A stretch of DNA of 64,000 nt from Pandoraea pnomenusa (GTDB lineage: Bacteria; Pseudomonadota; Gammaproteobacteria; Burkholderiales; Burkholderiaceae): contig NZ_CP009553.3 in assembly GCF_000767615.3 (NCBI RefSeq), forward strand, positions 4,526,001-4,590,000, read 5' to 3'. Of this stretch, positions 48,614 to 59,260 are shown piece by piece. Both the position numbers and the translations under genes were made by a program. The first letter of the stretch is position 1, and the number at the start of each line of letters is the position of its first letter. Below the pieces are notes generated by a model. It was not told the origin of the DNA. It worked only from the letters and a program-made list of their open reading frames with translations, and made no database searches.

Positions 48614-48665
48614 GCCACCTCCGTGGTCCGTCGGTCAGGCCTCGGCCGCGTCCCGCGCAGGAGCA

Positions 48666-51600
48666 TCACACCAGCACGCGTTCGATGCCGCCGTTGTTCG
48701 CGTCCTTCACGTAGTCCACCAGCCACTCGTCGCCCAGCACGTGCCTGGCGATTTCCACGACGATGTAGTCGGCCGTGACATTGGCGTCCTCGTTATAGCG
48801 CGACAGCCCTTGCAGGCACGACGGGCAGCTCGTGAGAATCTTCACGTCATCGACCTTGCCGTCGGCGCGCAGCTTCGCGGCGCCCTTGCGCATCTCCTCC
48901 TCCTTGCGGAAGCGGATCTGCGTCGAGATGTCGGGCCGCGTGACGGCCAGCGTGCCCGATTCGCCGCAGCAGCGATCGTTCTTCTCGATCTTGTACCCGT
49001 CGTTCTCGCTGCCCATCAGCTGGTTCACGAGCTTGACCGGGTCCATCGTCTTGATCGGCGTGTGGCACGGATCGTGATACATGTAGCGCGTACCGCCCAC
49101 GCCGTCGAGCTTGACGCCCTTCTCGAGCAGGTATTCGTGAATGTCGACAATGCGGCAGCCCGGGAAGATCTTCTCGAACTCGTAGCCGGCGAGCTGATCG
49201 TAGCAAGTCCCGCACGACACCACCACGGTCTTGATGTCGAGGTAGTTCAGCGTATTCGCCATGCGATGGAACAGCACGCGGTTGTCCGTCACGATCTTCT
49301 CGGCCTTCTCGCCCTGCCCCGAGCCGCGCTGCGGATAGCCGCAACACAGGTAGCCCGGCGGCAGCACCGTCTGCACGCCCACGTGCCAGAGCATGGCCTG
49401 CGTGGCCAGACCGACCTGCGAGAACAGACGCTCCGAACCGCAGCCCGGGAAGTAGAACACCGCTTCCGAGTCCACCGTGGTGGCCTTCGGATCGCGAATG
49501 ATCGGCACGACCTTGTTGTCTTCGATGTCGAGTAGCGCGCGCGCCGTCTTCTTGGGCAGATTGCCCGGCATCTTCTTGTTGACGAAGTGGATCACTTCCT
49601 CGCGCAGCGGCGGCTTGCCGACCGTGGCCGGCGGATGCGCCGTCTGCTTCTTCGCGAGCTTCTTGAAGATGTCGGCGCCGAAACGCTGCGCCTTGTAGCC
49701 CCAGTCGATCATCACTTTGCGGGTGATGTTGATCGTCTCGGGGTTGGTCGCGTTCAGGAAGAACATGCCGGCGGCCGAGCCCGGATTGAATTTCTTCTTG
49801 CCCATCTTGCGCAACAGGTTGCGCATGTTCATCGTCACGTCGCCGAAGTCGATCTTCACCGGGCACGGCGTCACGCACTTGTGACAGACGGTGCAGTGAT
49901 CGGCCACGTCGTTGAACTCGTCCCAGTGCTTGATCGACACGCCCCGACGCGTCTGTTCCTCATAGAGGAACGCCTCGATGAGCAGCGACGTGGCGAGAAT
50001 CTTGTTGCGCGGGCTGTAGAGCAGGTTCGCGCGCGGCACGTGCGTGGCGCACACCGGCTTGCACTTGCCGCAGCGCAGGCAGTCCTTCACGCTGTCGGCA
50101 ATGGCGCCGATGTCCGACTGCTGCATGATGATCGACTCGTAGCCCATCAGCCCGAAGCTCGGCGTATAGGCATTGCGCAGGTCGGCAGGCAGGTCGGGCA
50201 TGTCCAGCAGCTTGCCCTTGTTGAAGCGCCCCTCCGGATCCACGCGCATCTTGTAGGCGCGGAACTCGCCGATCTCGGCTTCCGTCAGGAACTCCAGCTT
50301 GGTAATGCCGATGCCGTGTTCGCCCGAGATCACGCCGTCGAGCGAGCGGGCGATGTCCATGATGCGGGCCACGGCCTTGTGCGCATCCTGGAGCATCTCG
50401 TAGTTATCCGAGTTCACCGGGATGTTGGTGTGCACGTTGCCGTCGCCGGCGTGCATGTGCAGCGCCACGAACACACGGCCATGCAGCACGCGCTTGTGAA
50501 TCGCCTGCGCCTCGTCGAGGATCGGCTTGAACTCGGCGCCCGAGAAGATCTGGCGCAGTTCGGCGCGGATCTCCTGCTTCCACGACACCCGGACCGTGCG
50601 ATCTTGCAGCAGGTCGATCAGACGCGTTTCCGGCTGCTTCGTCAGGCGATCGTTGAGCGCCACATTGATGTCGCGAATGCCATGACGATTGAGCAGCGGA
50701 ATCGCCTCGGCGAGCGGCATCTCGAAGTGATCGCGCAGGAAGACCCAGCGCTCGCGCACATCGCGCAGCAGCGTGAGTGCGGTTTGCACGCGGTCTTCGA
50801 GCAGTTCGGCCGACGGGATTTCGTTCGCGTCGTCGGTCTTGCCCAGCGGCAGGTTGCCGGCTTCGAAGAACGCCTCGAGGGCGTCGACCAGCTGGAGCTT
50901 GTTCTTGAGCGAGAGCTCGATGTTGATGCGCTCGATGTGGTCGGTGTACTCGCCCATGCGCGGCAGCGGAATCACCACGTCTTCGTTGATCTTGAAGGCG
51001 TTGGTGTGGCGCGCGATGGCGGCCGTGCGCGAGCGGTCGAGCCAGAACTTCTTGCGGGCCTCCGCCGACACCGCGACGAAACCCTCGCCGCTCTTGCCGT
51101 TGGCCATGCGAATGACTTCCGAGGTCGCCTGGGCGACCGCGTTGTCGTCGTCGCCGACGATGTCGCCGATGAGCACCATCTTCGGGAACGCGTTGCGCTT
51201 CGACTTCGTGGCGTAGCCCACAGCGCGCAGATAGCGTTCGTCCAGATGCTCGAGGCCGGCGAGAATCGCGCCGCCCGCGGCCGTCTGCGCGAACATGTAG
51301 TCCTTGATCTCGACGATGCTCGGAATCGCTTCCTTGGCCTGGCCGAAGAATTCCAGGCACACCGTGCGGGTGTGCGCGGGCATCTTGTGCAGAATCCAGC
51401 GCGCGCTCGTGATGAGACCGTCGCAGCCTTCCTTCTGAATGCCCGGCAGGCCGGCGAGGAACTTGTCCGTCACGTCCTTGCCGAGGCCTTCCTTGCGAAA
51501 GCGCTTGCCCTCGATGTCCAGCCGTTCGGTCTTGAGCAGTGCGGCGCCGGGCGCCTGATTGCCGTCGTACCACTTGAGCTCGAAGCGGGCGACCGGAATG

Positions 51601-52661
51601 TCGTGAATCTTGCCGAGGTTGTGATCGAGGCGCGTGACTTCCAGCCAGTTGCCCTGCGGATCGACCATGCGCCACCAGGCCAGGTTATCGAGCGCGGTGC
51701 CCCACAGCACGGCCTTCTTGCCGCCGGCGTTCATCGCCACGTTGCCCCCGATGCACGAGGCATCGATCGACGTGGGGTCCACCGCGAACACCAGACCGGC
51801 GCGCTCGGCGGCCTCGGCCACGCGGCGCGTGACCACGCCCGCGCCCGAGAAGATCGTCGGTACCGGTTTGTCCACGCCGGGCAACTGCGAATATTCGACA
51901 TCGCCGAGCTGCTCGAGCTTTTCCGTGTTGATGACGGCCGAGAACGGCGTGAGCGGAATCGCGCCGCCCGTATAGCCGGTGCCGCCGCCGCGCGGGATCA
52001 CCGTCAGCCCGAGCTCGAAGCAGCCTTTGACCAGCGACGCCATTTCGGCTTCCGTGTCCGGCGTGAGCACCACGAACGGATATTCCACACGCCAGTCGGT
52101 GGCGTCGGTCACGTGCGACACGCGCGACAGGCCGTCGAACTTGATGTTGTCGTGGGCGGTCGTGCGGCCAAGCACCTTCTTCGCGCGACGGCGCAGTTCC
52201 GCCATCTTGTCGAACTCCGCGGCGAAGTCGGCCACGGCGCGGCGCGCCGCCGATTCCAGCTGTTCCACGCGCGCGGCGCGCTCGCGGCCGCTCTCGTCGG
52301 CGTGTTGCGCCATGTCGGCGCGACGGCGCTTGTCGATCTCGTTGAGCCGGTGCTCGAGGGCATCGATCAGCAGCTTGCGGCGCTTCGGATTGTCGAGCAG
52401 GTCGTCCTGCAGATACGGATTACGGCGAACCACCCAGATGTCGCCTAGCACTTCGTACAGCATGCGTGCCGAGCGGCCGGTGCGGCGTTCCGCGCGGAGT
52501 TCGTCGAGGATCGCCCAGGCGTCGGCGCCGAGCAGGCGCATGACGATTTCGCGGTCCGAAAACGACGTGTAGTTATAGGGGATCTCGCGCAGTCGCGGCG
52601 GTTGGGCGGCTACGGCATGCTTTGCGTCGTGCGGCTCGAAGGCGGGCAAGGGTGCGTTCAT
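48666..52661 (-). CDS. Large FAD/Fe-S oxidoreductase (DUF3683, D-lactate dehydrogenase-like)
   Basis: At 1331 residues this is the biggest gene here. Order: DUF3683 N-terminus ([21 protein letters not shown]), an FAD-binding type 4 domain ([15 protein letters not shown], about residue 225), an FAD-oxidase C domain (about 580-810, [12 protein letters not shown]), two 4Fe-4S motifs ([11 protein letters not shown] and [12 protein letters not shown], about 885-955) and a CCG-type C-terminus ([19 protein letters not shown]). It looks like fused GlcD and GlcF-type subunits and likely passes electrons from a 2-hydroxy acid, perhaps D-lactate, to the respiratory chain. The substrate is inference. Confidence 0.9.
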   Translation of the reverse strand: MNAPLPAFEPHDAKHAVAAQPPRLREIPYNYTSFSDREIVMRLLGADAWAILDELRAERRTGRSARMLYEVLGDIWVVRRNPYLQDDLLDNPKRRKLLIDALEHRLNEIDKRRRADMAQHADESGRERAARVEQLESAARRAVADFAAEFDKMAELRRRAKKVLGRTTAHDNIKFDGLSRVSHVTDATDWRVEYPFVVLTPDTEAEMASLVKGCFELGLTVIPRGGGTGYTGGAIPLTPFSAVINTEKLEQLGDVEYSQLPGVDKPVPTIFSGAGVVTRRVAEAAERAGLVFAVDPTSIDASCIGGNVAMNAGGKKAVLWGTALDNLAWWRMVDPQGNWLEVTRLDHNLGKIHDIPVARFELKWYDGNQAPGAALLKTERLDIEGKRFRKEGLGKDVTDKFLAGLPGIQKEGCDGLITSARWILHKMPAHTRTVCLEFFGQAKEAIPSIVEIKDYMFAQTAAGGAILAGLEHLDERYLRAVGYATKSKRNAFPKMVLIGDIVGDDDNAVAQATSEVIRMANGKSGEGFVAVSAEARKKFWLDRSRTAAIARHTNAFKINEDVVIPLPRMGEYTDHIERINIELSLKNKLQLVDALEAFFEAGNLPLGKTDDANEIPSAELLEDRVQTALTLLRDVRERWVFLRDHFEMPLAEAIPLLNRHGIRDINVALNDRLTKQPETRLIDLLQDRTVRVSWKQEIRAELRQIFSGAEFKPILDEAQAIHKRVLHGRVFVALHMHAGDGNVHTNIPVNSDNYEMLQDAHKAVARIMDIARSLDGVISGEHGIGITKLEFLTEAEIGEFRAYKMRVDPEGRFNKGKLLDMPDLPADLRNAYTPSFGLMGYESIIMQQSDIGAIADSVKDCLRCGKCKPVCATHVPRANLLYSPRNKILATSLLIEAFLYEEQTRRGVSIKHWDEFNDVADHCTVCHKCVTPCPVKIDFGDVTMNMRNLLRKMGKKKFNPGSAAGMFFLNATNPETINITRKVMIDWGYKAQRFGADIFKKLAKKQTAHPPATVGKPPLREEVIHFVNKKMPGNLPKKTARALLDIEDNKVVPIIRDPKATTVDSEAVFYFPGCGSERLFSQVGLATQAMLWHVGVQTVLPPGYLCCGYPQRGSGQGEKAEKIVTDNRVLFHRMANTLNYLDIKTVVVSCGTCYDQLAGYEFEKIFPGCRIVDIHEYLLEKGVKLDGVGGTRYMYHDPCHTPIKTMDPVKLVNQLMGSENDGYKIEKNDRCCGESGTLAVTRPDISTQIRFRKEEEMRKGAAKLRADGKVDDVKILTSCPSCLQGLSRYNEDANVTADYIVVEIARHVLGDEWLVDYVKDANNGGIERVLV

Positions 52662-53278
52662 CTTGTCGGGCTCGTCATTGCGGCGGTGCGTCCGCCGTCG
52701 GCGTTCGTCTCGCGGGACGCGCCGAAAGTCAAAATCGGGTATGCGCTGGGATTGCCGGCGGCGAGCGCGCTGGGGATCAAGGGTGCGCGCTGGCCGACAA
52801 CGGACGATCTGCGATCAGCGAGATCGACGACTGCCGTGCGAAGACGCCGATGACGAATCGTGTCCGGTCATCGAGCAGAAGCACAGGGGGGTGAGGCAGT
52901 TGGTGCGCATGCCCAGATCTTTCTTCCGGCTTGGGAAAGTGTTGGTAGGGGAATGTAGGCCGAATTGTACTTCATTGCACCGCAACACGTCGGCGGCGCA
53001 CCGAATTCCTCGCTCTGGCGCGTCATTCCCCTCCCTCCCCCCAACTTCCCCCGACCGATTCGCCGTCCGTCGTTGCCGACATCGGCCTCATCGCTGCGTT
53101 GACGGCACCTTAACGACCAACCCGGTACCGCTCGCCCCCGACACCTTCCAGTGATTTCCCCGGCCGCTGTATCCGTTTATATACAACGAGTTGCGGCCCA
53201 CTCCTGCTGTGAAATTTTCAGCGAACCAGAGTATGTTTTGCCGATCCCCGCTCCATCCACCCGACAAGAGGTGTCTCT
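52662..53278. other. Intergenic region between the oxidoreductase and the molybdenum hydroxylase genes
   Basis: About 617 bases with no convincing gene; short frames here have no family resemblance. It separates divergent genes. A minus-strand TACAAT (52964-52969) could serve the oxidoreductase gene through a long leader of about 300 bases. A TATATA (53177-53182) on the plus strand and GAGGTGT near 53270 (ribosome site) serve the downstream operon. No hairpin terminator is evident. Confidence 0.5.
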
Positions 53279-53737
53279 ATGGCTTCGTTTCAACTGAACG
53301 GCAAGCCGGTCAAGGTCGACGTCGACCCGGCCACTCCCCTGCTCTGGACCCTGCGCGACGCGCTCAACATGACCGGCACCAAATTCGGATGCGGCATGGC
53401 GTTGTGCGGCGCGTGCACCGTCCATATGGACGGCGCGGCCATCCGCAGTTGCATCACCCCCGTCTCCGCCGTGGAAGGCAAGAAGATCACGACCATCGAA
53501 AACGTCGGCGCCGACCCGGTCGGCCGTGCCGTGCAGGACGCCTGGGTCAAGCACGACGTGCCTCAGTGTGGCTACTGCCAGAGCGGCCAGATCATGTCCG
53601 CCACCGCGCTGCTGCGCGAGAACAAGCAGCCCAACGACGAGCAGATCGACGCCGCGATGTCGGGCAACATCTGCCGTTGCGGCACCTACGCCCGCATTCG
53701 CGCGGCCATCAAGGACGCCGCGGCGTCGCTGGCCTGA
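53279..53737 (+). CDS. (2Fe-2S)-binding small subunit of a molybdenum hydroxylase (IorA-like)
   Basis: The 152-residue protein carries two 2Fe-2S clusters. The ferredoxin-type cysteines are in [13 protein letters not shown] (about 39-51) with a fourth in RSCITP, and the second cluster is in CGYCQSGQ and [10 protein letters not shown]. This is the electron-transfer subunit of xanthine-dehydrogenase-family enzymes of the two- or three-subunit type, as in isoquinoline 1-oxidoreductase IorA. It is followed by the large subunit after 17 bases, in one operon. Confidence 0.93.
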   Translation: MASFQLNGKPVKVDVDPATPLLWTLRDALNMTGTKFGCGMALCGACTVHMDGAAIRSCITPVSAVEGKKITTIENVGADPVGRAVQDAWVKHDVPQCGYCQSGQIMSATALLRENKQPNDEQIDAAMSGNICRCGTYARIRAAIKDAAASLA

Positions 53738-53754
53738 GGCGAGGAGACACCGAC

Positions 53755-55977
53755 ATGCGCGAACTTCGCTTTTCCCAGTATCCCGGCGTCGCCGTGGGCG
53801 ACTACACCGGCCTGAGCCGCCGCGGATTCCTCAAGACCTCCGCCCTTGCGGCCGGCGGCCTGATGCTTGAAATGTCGCTGCCCGGCGCCATGCGCGGCGC
53901 CGCCGCACAGGGCGCCGCGCCGGCGCCCGTCGTGCCGTCCGCGTTCGTGCGCATCGCGCCCGACGACACCGTCACCATCCAGGTCAACCGCCTCGACTTC
54001 GGCCAGGGCGTGCAGACCGCGCTGCCCATGCTGGTTGCCGAGGAACTCGACTGCGACTGGGCGAAGGTGCGCAGCGAGCTGGCGCCGGCGGCCGACGTCT
54101 ACAAAGACCCCTTGTTCGGCATTCAGATGACCGGTGGTTCCGGCTCCGTGGCGCACTCGTGGTTGCAGTACCGTCGCATCGGGGCGTCGGCGCGCGCCAT
54201 GCTCATTGCGGCGGCGGCGCAGCAATGGAAAGTGCCCGCCGCACAGTTGAAAACCGAAAACGGCGTCGTCCTCGGCCCCAACGGCCAGCGCGCCACCTAC
54301 GGCAGCCTCGCAGCCAGGGCGCAGGCCATGCCGGTGCCGGCCGATGTCCCGCTCAAATCGCCGTCGGCGTTCCGCCTGCTGGGCAAGCCGACCGGCCGCC
54401 TCGACGCGCGGGCCAAGTCGACCGGCGTGCCGATGTACGGCATGGATTTCAAGCTGCCCAACCTCAAGGTGGCGGTCGTGGCGCGCCCGCCGGTGTTCGG
54501 CGCCAAAGTGAAACGCTTCGACGCCAAGGCCGCGAAGGCCGTCAAGGGCGTGCGCGACGTGCTGGAGATTCCCGACGATCGGGGCGGCACCGCCGTAGCC
54601 GTCATCGCCGACGGCTACTGGCAGGCGAAGACCGGACGTGACGCGCTCAAACCCGAGTGGGACACCAGCGGGGTCGAACACGTCGACACCACGGCGCAGT
54701 TGGCCAAATACAAGGAAATGGCCAGGACGCCCGGGACCGTGGCCATCGACGCCGACGTCAGCAAGCTCAAGGGCGCGCCCAAAACGCTCGTGGCGGAATA
54801 CAGCTTCCCGTATCTCGCGCACGCGCCCATGGAGCCGTTGAACTGCACCGTGCAGCTCTCCGACAAAGGGGCCGAAGTCTGGACCGGCACCCAATTCCAG
54901 ACCGTCGATCAGGCGGCCATTGCACGCACGCTCGAACTCAAGCCCGAGCAAGTCAAGCTGCACACGCTCATGGCGGGCGGGGGCTTCGGGCGACGCGCGG
55001 TCCCCACGTCCGACTATGGTGTCGAGGCGGCGCAGGTCGCCAAGGCATGGCGCAAGGCCGGCCATCGCGAGCCGGTCAAGGTCATCTGGAGCCGCGAAGA
55101 CGACATCCACGGCGGCTACTACCGTCCCATGTACGTGCACCGCGCCGAAATCGGCCTCGACGACAAGGGCAACATCCTCGCGTGGAATCACACCATCGTC
55201 GGTCAGTCCATTCTGGCGGGTACGCCGTTCGAGAAGATGATGGTCAAGAACGGCATCGACGGCACCAGTGTGGAGGGCGTGTCCGGCACGCCGTACGCCG
55301 TGCCGCTGCGTCTGACGTTGCACAGTCCCAAGGTCAACGTGCCGGTGTTGTGGTGGCGGTCGGTGGGCAACACGCACACCGCGTACGTCATGGAAACCTT
55401 GATCGATGAGTTGGCGAAGCAGGCCGGTCAGGACCCGGTGGCGTATCGCTATGCATTGATGGGTGACAAACATCCGCGACACAAGGAGGCGCTCGCGTTG
55501 GCGGTCGAGCGATCCGGCTACGGGAAGACACGGTTGCCGGAGGGGCAGGCGTGGGGCGTGGCGGTGCATGAGTCGTTCGACTCCGTGGTGGCGTACGTTG
55601 TCGTGGCCGAGATGCGCAATGGAACCCCGAGGTTGGTGAGTGCGACGGCGGGGGTGCATTGCAACTTCGCGGTCAATCCGCTGACGGTAGCTGCGCAGGT
55701 CGAGGGGGCGGCGTTGATGGGATTGGGAACGACGTTGCCGGGTGCGGCGATCACCATGAAGGATGGGGAAGTCGAGCAGAGCAACTTCCATCAGTACATG
55801 GTGGCGCGCCTGCCGGACATGCCGGCGATCAGTGTGCACATCGCGAGTTCTGGCGATGCGCCGACGGGGATGGGCGAGCCGGGATTGCCGGCGTTGGCAC
55901 CGGCGTACGCGAACGCGCTGTTCACGTTGACGGGAAAGCGCCTGCGTTCCTTGCCGTTCGACGTGGCAAAGGCGTGA
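53755..55977 (+). CDS. Molybdopterin-binding large subunit of a molybdenum hydroxylase (IorB-like)
   Basis: The 740-residue protein has a Tat signal (SRRGFLKTSALAAGG, about 22-36) and the large-subunit fold. Visible features are TGGSGSVAHSW, LMAGGGFGRRA, the KVIWSREDDIHGGYYRP segment, WWRSVGNTHTAYVMETLIDEL and GMGEPGLPALAPAY with the catalytic glutamate. It oxidises an aldehyde or N-heterocycle in the periplasm. No cytochrome c subunit gene lies next to it, so its electron acceptor is not visible. The start at 53755 follows GAGGAG. The last ~230 codons use TTG and G-ending codons far more than the rest. Confidence 0.92.
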   Translation: MRELRFSQYPGVAVGDYTGLSRRGFLKTSALAAGGLMLEMSLPGAMRGAAAQGAAPAPVVPSAFVRIAPDDTVTIQVNRLDFGQGVQTALPMLVAEELDCDWAKVRSELAPAADVYKDPLFGIQMTGGSGSVAHSWLQYRRIGASARAMLIAAAAQQWKVPAAQLKTENGVVLGPNGQRATYGSLAARAQAMPVPADVPLKSPSAFRLLGKPTGRLDARAKSTGVPMYGMDFKLPNLKVAVVARPPVFGAKVKRFDAKAAKAVKGVRDVLEIPDDRGGTAVAVIADGYWQAKTGRDALKPEWDTSGVEHVDTTAQLAKYKEMARTPGTVAIDADVSKLKGAPKTLVAEYSFPYLAHAPMEPLNCTVQLSDKGAEVWTGTQFQTVDQAAIARTLELKPEQVKLHTLMAGGGFGRRAVPTSDYGVEAAQVAKAWRKAGHREPVKVIWSREDDIHGGYYRPMYVHRAEIGLDDKGNILAWNHTIVGQSILAGTPFEKMMVKNGIDGTSVEGVSGTPYAVPLRLTLHSPKVNVPVLWWRSVGNTHTAYVMETLIDELAKQAGQDPVAYRYALMGDKHPRHKEALALAVERSGYGKTRLPEGQAWGVAVHESFDSVVAYVVVAEMRNGTPRLVSATAGVHCNFAVNPLTVAAQVEGAALMGLGTTLPGAAITMKDGEVEQSNFHQYMVARLPDMPAISVHIASSGDAPTGMGEPGLPALAPAYANALFTLTGKRLRSLPFDVAKA

Positions 55978-56171
55978 CCTGCGCGCAACGATAAGCAGGA
56001 AAACAGGAGGAGGCGCTCTGGACAGCCTGCGGCGGGGCAGGACCGGGGCGCCTTTCCGATGGGGGAATCAGGAACCGGAATGTGTCCATGGGTGCGCCGG
56101 TCCGGCCGACCCGGACGTTGCGCGCCGCCGTTGGCGGCAGGGCATCGAGCCTCGACGTCGGGCCATCGAAC

Positions 56172-56786
56172 CTACCCGACCAGTAAATGTTTGAAAGGCG
56201 CGAAGATGCCGTGCCAGAACGATTCGGGCACCCGCATCATCAGGTAGGTCACGGCAATGTAGCGCAGCGCCTTGCCCACTGCGATATAGAGCAGGCAGGC
56301 GCGCCAGGGAAGGCGCAGCCATCCGGCGAGCGAGCAGAACGGGTCGCCGACCACGGGCAGCCACGAGAGCAGGAGCAGTGGCGGCCCGAAGCGGCGCATC
56401 CAGCGGTGATAGCGTTCGTTCATCGGCGCCTTGCCGTCGGCACGCTTGACGGACCGCGACGGCGCATCCCCGAAGGCGGCCGCCCGCTCACCGGCACGGC
56501 CCGCCGCCCGCGCATGGGTGCGGCGACGGACTTTGAGGCGAACGAACGCGCGGCGCGCGGCGAACCCCATCCACCAATTGAGCATTCCGCCGGCAGTGTT
56601 GCCTGCCGTGGCCACCGCAATGGCGGGCCAGAACATTTGCGGGTTGAGCGTCACATAGCCGAAGAGCGCGGGCTCGGAGCCCATTGGCAGCAGTGTGGCC
56701 GAGACAAACGACACCAGAAAAATGGCCGGCAGGCCAACGCCGGGCAGGGCCAGCACGCCGAGCAGCCAGGTGATGAACGACTCCAT
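56172..56786 (-). CDS. YqaA family membrane protein (DedA-like)
   Basis: The 204-residue protein belongs to the YqaA/SNARE-associated (DedA superfamily) group. Membrane helices occur in about residues 3-55, with family motifs LPMGSEPALFGY and AVATAGNTAGGMLNWWMG, then RRFGPPLLLLSWLPVVGDPFC near 140. Between the two halves is a basic, alanine-rich insert (about residues 86-120) that makes it longer than the ~142 residues of E. coli YqaA. No function is known; related DedA proteins are lipid transporters or membrane-homeostasis factors. It is convergent with iorB and divergent from the MocA-like gene. Confidence 0.85.
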   Translation of the reverse strand: MESFITWLLGVLALPGVGLPAIFLVSFVSATLLPMGSEPALFGYVTLNPQMFWPAIAVATAGNTAGGMLNWWMGFAARRAFVRLKVRRRTHARAAGRAGERAAAFGDAPSRSVKRADGKAPMNERYHRWMRRFGPPLLLLSWLPVVGDPFCSLAGWLRLPWRACLLYIAVGKALRYIAVTYLMMRVPESFWHGIFAPFKHLLVG

Positions 56787-56931
56787 GCAACTCCGGAAAT
56801 AGACAGAACAGATCCCGCACGGGCGGGCCACCGGACGACATGACCGACCGGACGGTCGGCGCATGCGTCATGCGCCAACCCGCGTTCGGGCATGCGAGTT
56901 TGGCAGAAACGAAAAGTCTGGCGCATAATGC

Positions 56932-57558
56932 ATGTCCATGACCCGACCTTCGACGCCGCCCGTGGCCATTCTACTGGCAGGCGGACTCGGTACCCGCTTC
57001 GATGCGGCTGGGCGCCGGAACAAGCTGCTCGCGCCGCTGCCCGGAGATCCCCTGAACCGACCCGTTGCCCTTGCCAGCGCGCATGCGCTGCTGGCCGTAT
57101 TGCCGCGCGTAATCGCGGTCGTGCGTCCGGATTCGGCCGAGCTCGAGAACGTGCTGCTGCAGGCGGGTTGCGAAGTCGTGATGAGCCACGCCACCAAGCG
57201 CGGCATGGGGGCCACGCTCGCGGCCGGCATCCAGTCCGGCGCCGACGAAGCGCCGCCGCCCGGGCTGGAACATCTCGACGGCTGGCTCGTTGCGCTGGCC
57301 GATATGCCCTACATCCATCCGCATACCATTCGCGCCGTCGCCGGTGGACTCACCTCGTCCGAGGCCATCGTCGCACCGAGTTATCAGGGACAGCGCGGCC
57401 ACCCCGTGGCCTTCGGTTCTGCCTTCACGTCACGCCTGGCCGCCCTTGACGGCGACGCCGGCGCGCGCGACCTGTTGATTAGCGAGCACATTACGATCGT
57501 CGATGTCGACGACGCCGGAATCGTGCGCGACATCGACACCCCAGACGACCTACGCTAG
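56932..57558 (+). CDS. MocA-like molybdenum cofactor nucleotidyltransferase
   Basis: The 208-residue protein has the GT-A nucleotidyltransferase fold of MobA/MocA. The nucleotide loop is ILLAGGLGTRFD near residue 13, followed by NKLLAPL, VRPDSAEL, and the metal-binding LADMPYIHPHT near residue 122. MocA adds CMP to molybdopterin for xanthine-oxidase-family enzymes. Its closeness to an IorAB-type molybdenum hydroxylase (about 1 kb away) supports a role in its cofactor. A sugar-nucleotide synthase of the same fold is the alternative. It is divergent from the YqaA gene. Confidence 0.82.
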   Translation: MSMTRPSTPPVAILLAGGLGTRFDAAGRRNKLLAPLPGDPLNRPVALASAHALLAVLPRVIAVVRPDSAELENVLLQAGCEVVMSHATKRGMGATLAAGIQSGADEAPPPGLEHLDGWLVALADMPYIHPHTIRAVAGGLTSSEAIVAPSYQGQRGHPVAFGSAFTSRLAALDGDAGARDLLISEHITIVDVDDAGIVRDIDTPDDLR

Positions 57559-57679
57559 GGCGCGCACTCCCCTTTCCCGATTTTTCCCGAGAGACCAAGC
57601 GCGACCGCCCCGGCGGACGTGCTGGTCTATCATTGTCCTTTTGTTCCTTGATGTGCCTAACCTGAAGAAGCCTTAAATC

Positions 57680-59209
57680 ATGTCCGATGCAGCTCCCGAT
57701 TATCTGAAGAAGATCCTCACCGCAAAAGTCTACGACGTCGCCAAGGAAAGCGAACTCGAATTGGCACGCACGCTCTCCATGCGGCTGCACAATCGAATTT
57801 ATCTGAAGCGCGAAGACAATCAGACGGTGTTCTCCTTCAAGATTCGGGGCGCATACAACAAGATGGCCAACCTCAGCGAGGCCGAACGCGAACGCGGCGT
57901 GCTCACCGCCTCGGCCGGCAATCACGCGCAGGGCGTGGCATATTCCGCCGCGCGCCTGGGCTGCAAGGCCGTCATCGTCATGCCGGTCACCACCCCGCAG
58001 GTCAAGATCGACGCCGTGCGGACACACGGCGGGCGCGCCGTCGAAGTCGTGCTGGCCGGCGATTCCTACAGCGACGCCTACGCCCACGCCATGACCTTGC
58101 AGAGCGAACGCGGCCTGACCTTCGTGCCGCCGTTCGACGACCCCGACGTCATTGCCGGCCAGGGCACCATCGGCATGGAAATCCTGCGCCAGCACCAGGG
58201 CCCGCTGCACGCCATCTTCGTGCCCATCGGCGGTGGCGGGCTCGCCGCCGGCGTCGCCGCATACGTGAAGGCCGTGCGTCCCGAGATCAAGATCATCGGC
58301 GTGCAGTCCGTCGACTCCGACGCCATGGCGCAATCCATCCACGCCGGCGAGCGCGTGCTCCTGAACGATGTGGGCCTGTTCGCGGACGGCACCGCCGTCA
58401 AATACGTCGGCGCCGAGACGTTCCGGCTGTGCCAGGCCCACCTCGACGAAGTCGTTCGCGTGGACACCGACCAGCTCTGCGCGGCCATCAAGGACGTCTT
58501 CCAGGACACCCGCAGCGTGCTCGAGCCTTCCGGCGCGTTGTCCGTGGCGGGCGCCAAGCTGTACGCCGAGCGTGAAAAGCTCAAGGCCGAGACGCTCGTG
58601 GCGATCACCTCCGGCGCCAACATGAACTTCGACCGCCTGCGCTTCGTCGCCGAGCGCGCCGAAGTCGGCGAGGCGCGCGAAGCGGTGTTCGCCGTGACCA
58701 TTCCCGAGGCGCGCGGCAGCTTCAAGCGCTTCACCGAAGTGGTGGGCAGCCGCAATGTGACGGAGTTCAATTACCGAATCAGCGAGGCGTCCAGCGCGCA
58801 CATCTTCGTGGGCATCCAGATGCACAATCGCGACGAGGGCGAACGCATCAAGGCGGGCTTCGAGCGTCACGGGTTCCCCACGCTCGACCTGTCCAACGAC
58901 GAACTCTCCAAGCAGCACATCCGCTACATGGTGGGCGGACGCTCCGCGCTCGCGAGCAACGAAGTGCTCTACCGCTTCGAGTTCCCGGAGCGTCCGGGCG
59001 CGCTGATGAAATTCCTCTCGGCCATGAGCCCGAACTGGAATATCAGCCTGTTCCACTACCGGAATCAGGGCGCCGATTACAGCAACATCCTCGTGGGCAT
59101 TCAGGTGCCGGACGACGAGAAGGCCGCGTTCCGCGACTTCCTCGCCACGCTCGGCTATCCTTACTGGGACGAAAGCGACAACCCGGTCTACAAGCTGTTC
59201 CTCGGGTAA
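57680..59209 (+). CDS. ilvA: Threonine ammonia-lyase (threonine deaminase)
   Basis: IlvA converts threonine to 2-oxobutanoate, the first step to isoleucine. The 509-residue product has the PLP lysine Lys54 in FSFKIRGAYN, SAGNHAQGVA, the phosphate loop VPIGGGGLAAGV near residue 183, and two C-terminal ACT-like regulatory domains (about 330-410 and 425-500). That two-ACT length marks the biosynthetic enzyme, which is inhibited by isoleucine in studied cases, rather than the catabolic TdcB type. It lies 121 bases after the MocA-like gene. Confidence 0.97.
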   Translation: MSDAAPDYLKKILTAKVYDVAKESELELARTLSMRLHNRIYLKREDNQTVFSFKIRGAYNKMANLSEAERERGVLTASAGNHAQGVAYSAARLGCKAVIVMPVTTPQVKIDAVRTHGGRAVEVVLAGDSYSDAYAHAMTLQSERGLTFVPPFDDPDVIAGQGTIGMEILRQHQGPLHAIFVPIGGGGLAAGVAAYVKAVRPEIKIIGVQSVDSDAMAQSIHAGERVLLNDVGLFADGTAVKYVGAETFRLCQAHLDEVVRVDTDQLCAAIKDVFQDTRSVLEPSGALSVAGAKLYAEREKLKAETLVAITSGANMNFDRLRFVAERAEVGEAREAVFAVTIPEARGSFKRFTEVVGSRNVTEFNYRISEASSAHIFVGIQMHNRDEGERIKAGFERHGFPTLDLSNDELSKQHIRYMVGGRSALASNEVLYRFEFPERPGALMKFLSAMSPNWNISLFHYRNQGADYSNILVGIQVPDDEKAAFRDFLATLGYPYWDESDNPVYKLFLG

Positions 59210-59260
59210 GCCGCCGGCTTTCACATCCGCAACGACTCAGGACATCACGCCACCGCCGCC

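Noticed and set aside
49587..52448. Very long plus-strand open frame (953 codons) opposite the oxidoreductase gene
   Set aside because: It is a shadow of the high-GC minus-strand gene, with Arg/Ala/His-rich low-similarity translation and no family motifs.
52602..53154. Small open frames in the 52.7-53.2 kb gap
   Set aside because: Overlapping frames on the same strand with no conserved motifs and no ribosome sites.
53191..55977. 928-codon frame reading through the 2Fe-2S gene into the large subunit
   Set aside because: The upstream part is a wrong frame of the small-subunit gene; the Tat signal and ribosome site fix the start at 53755.
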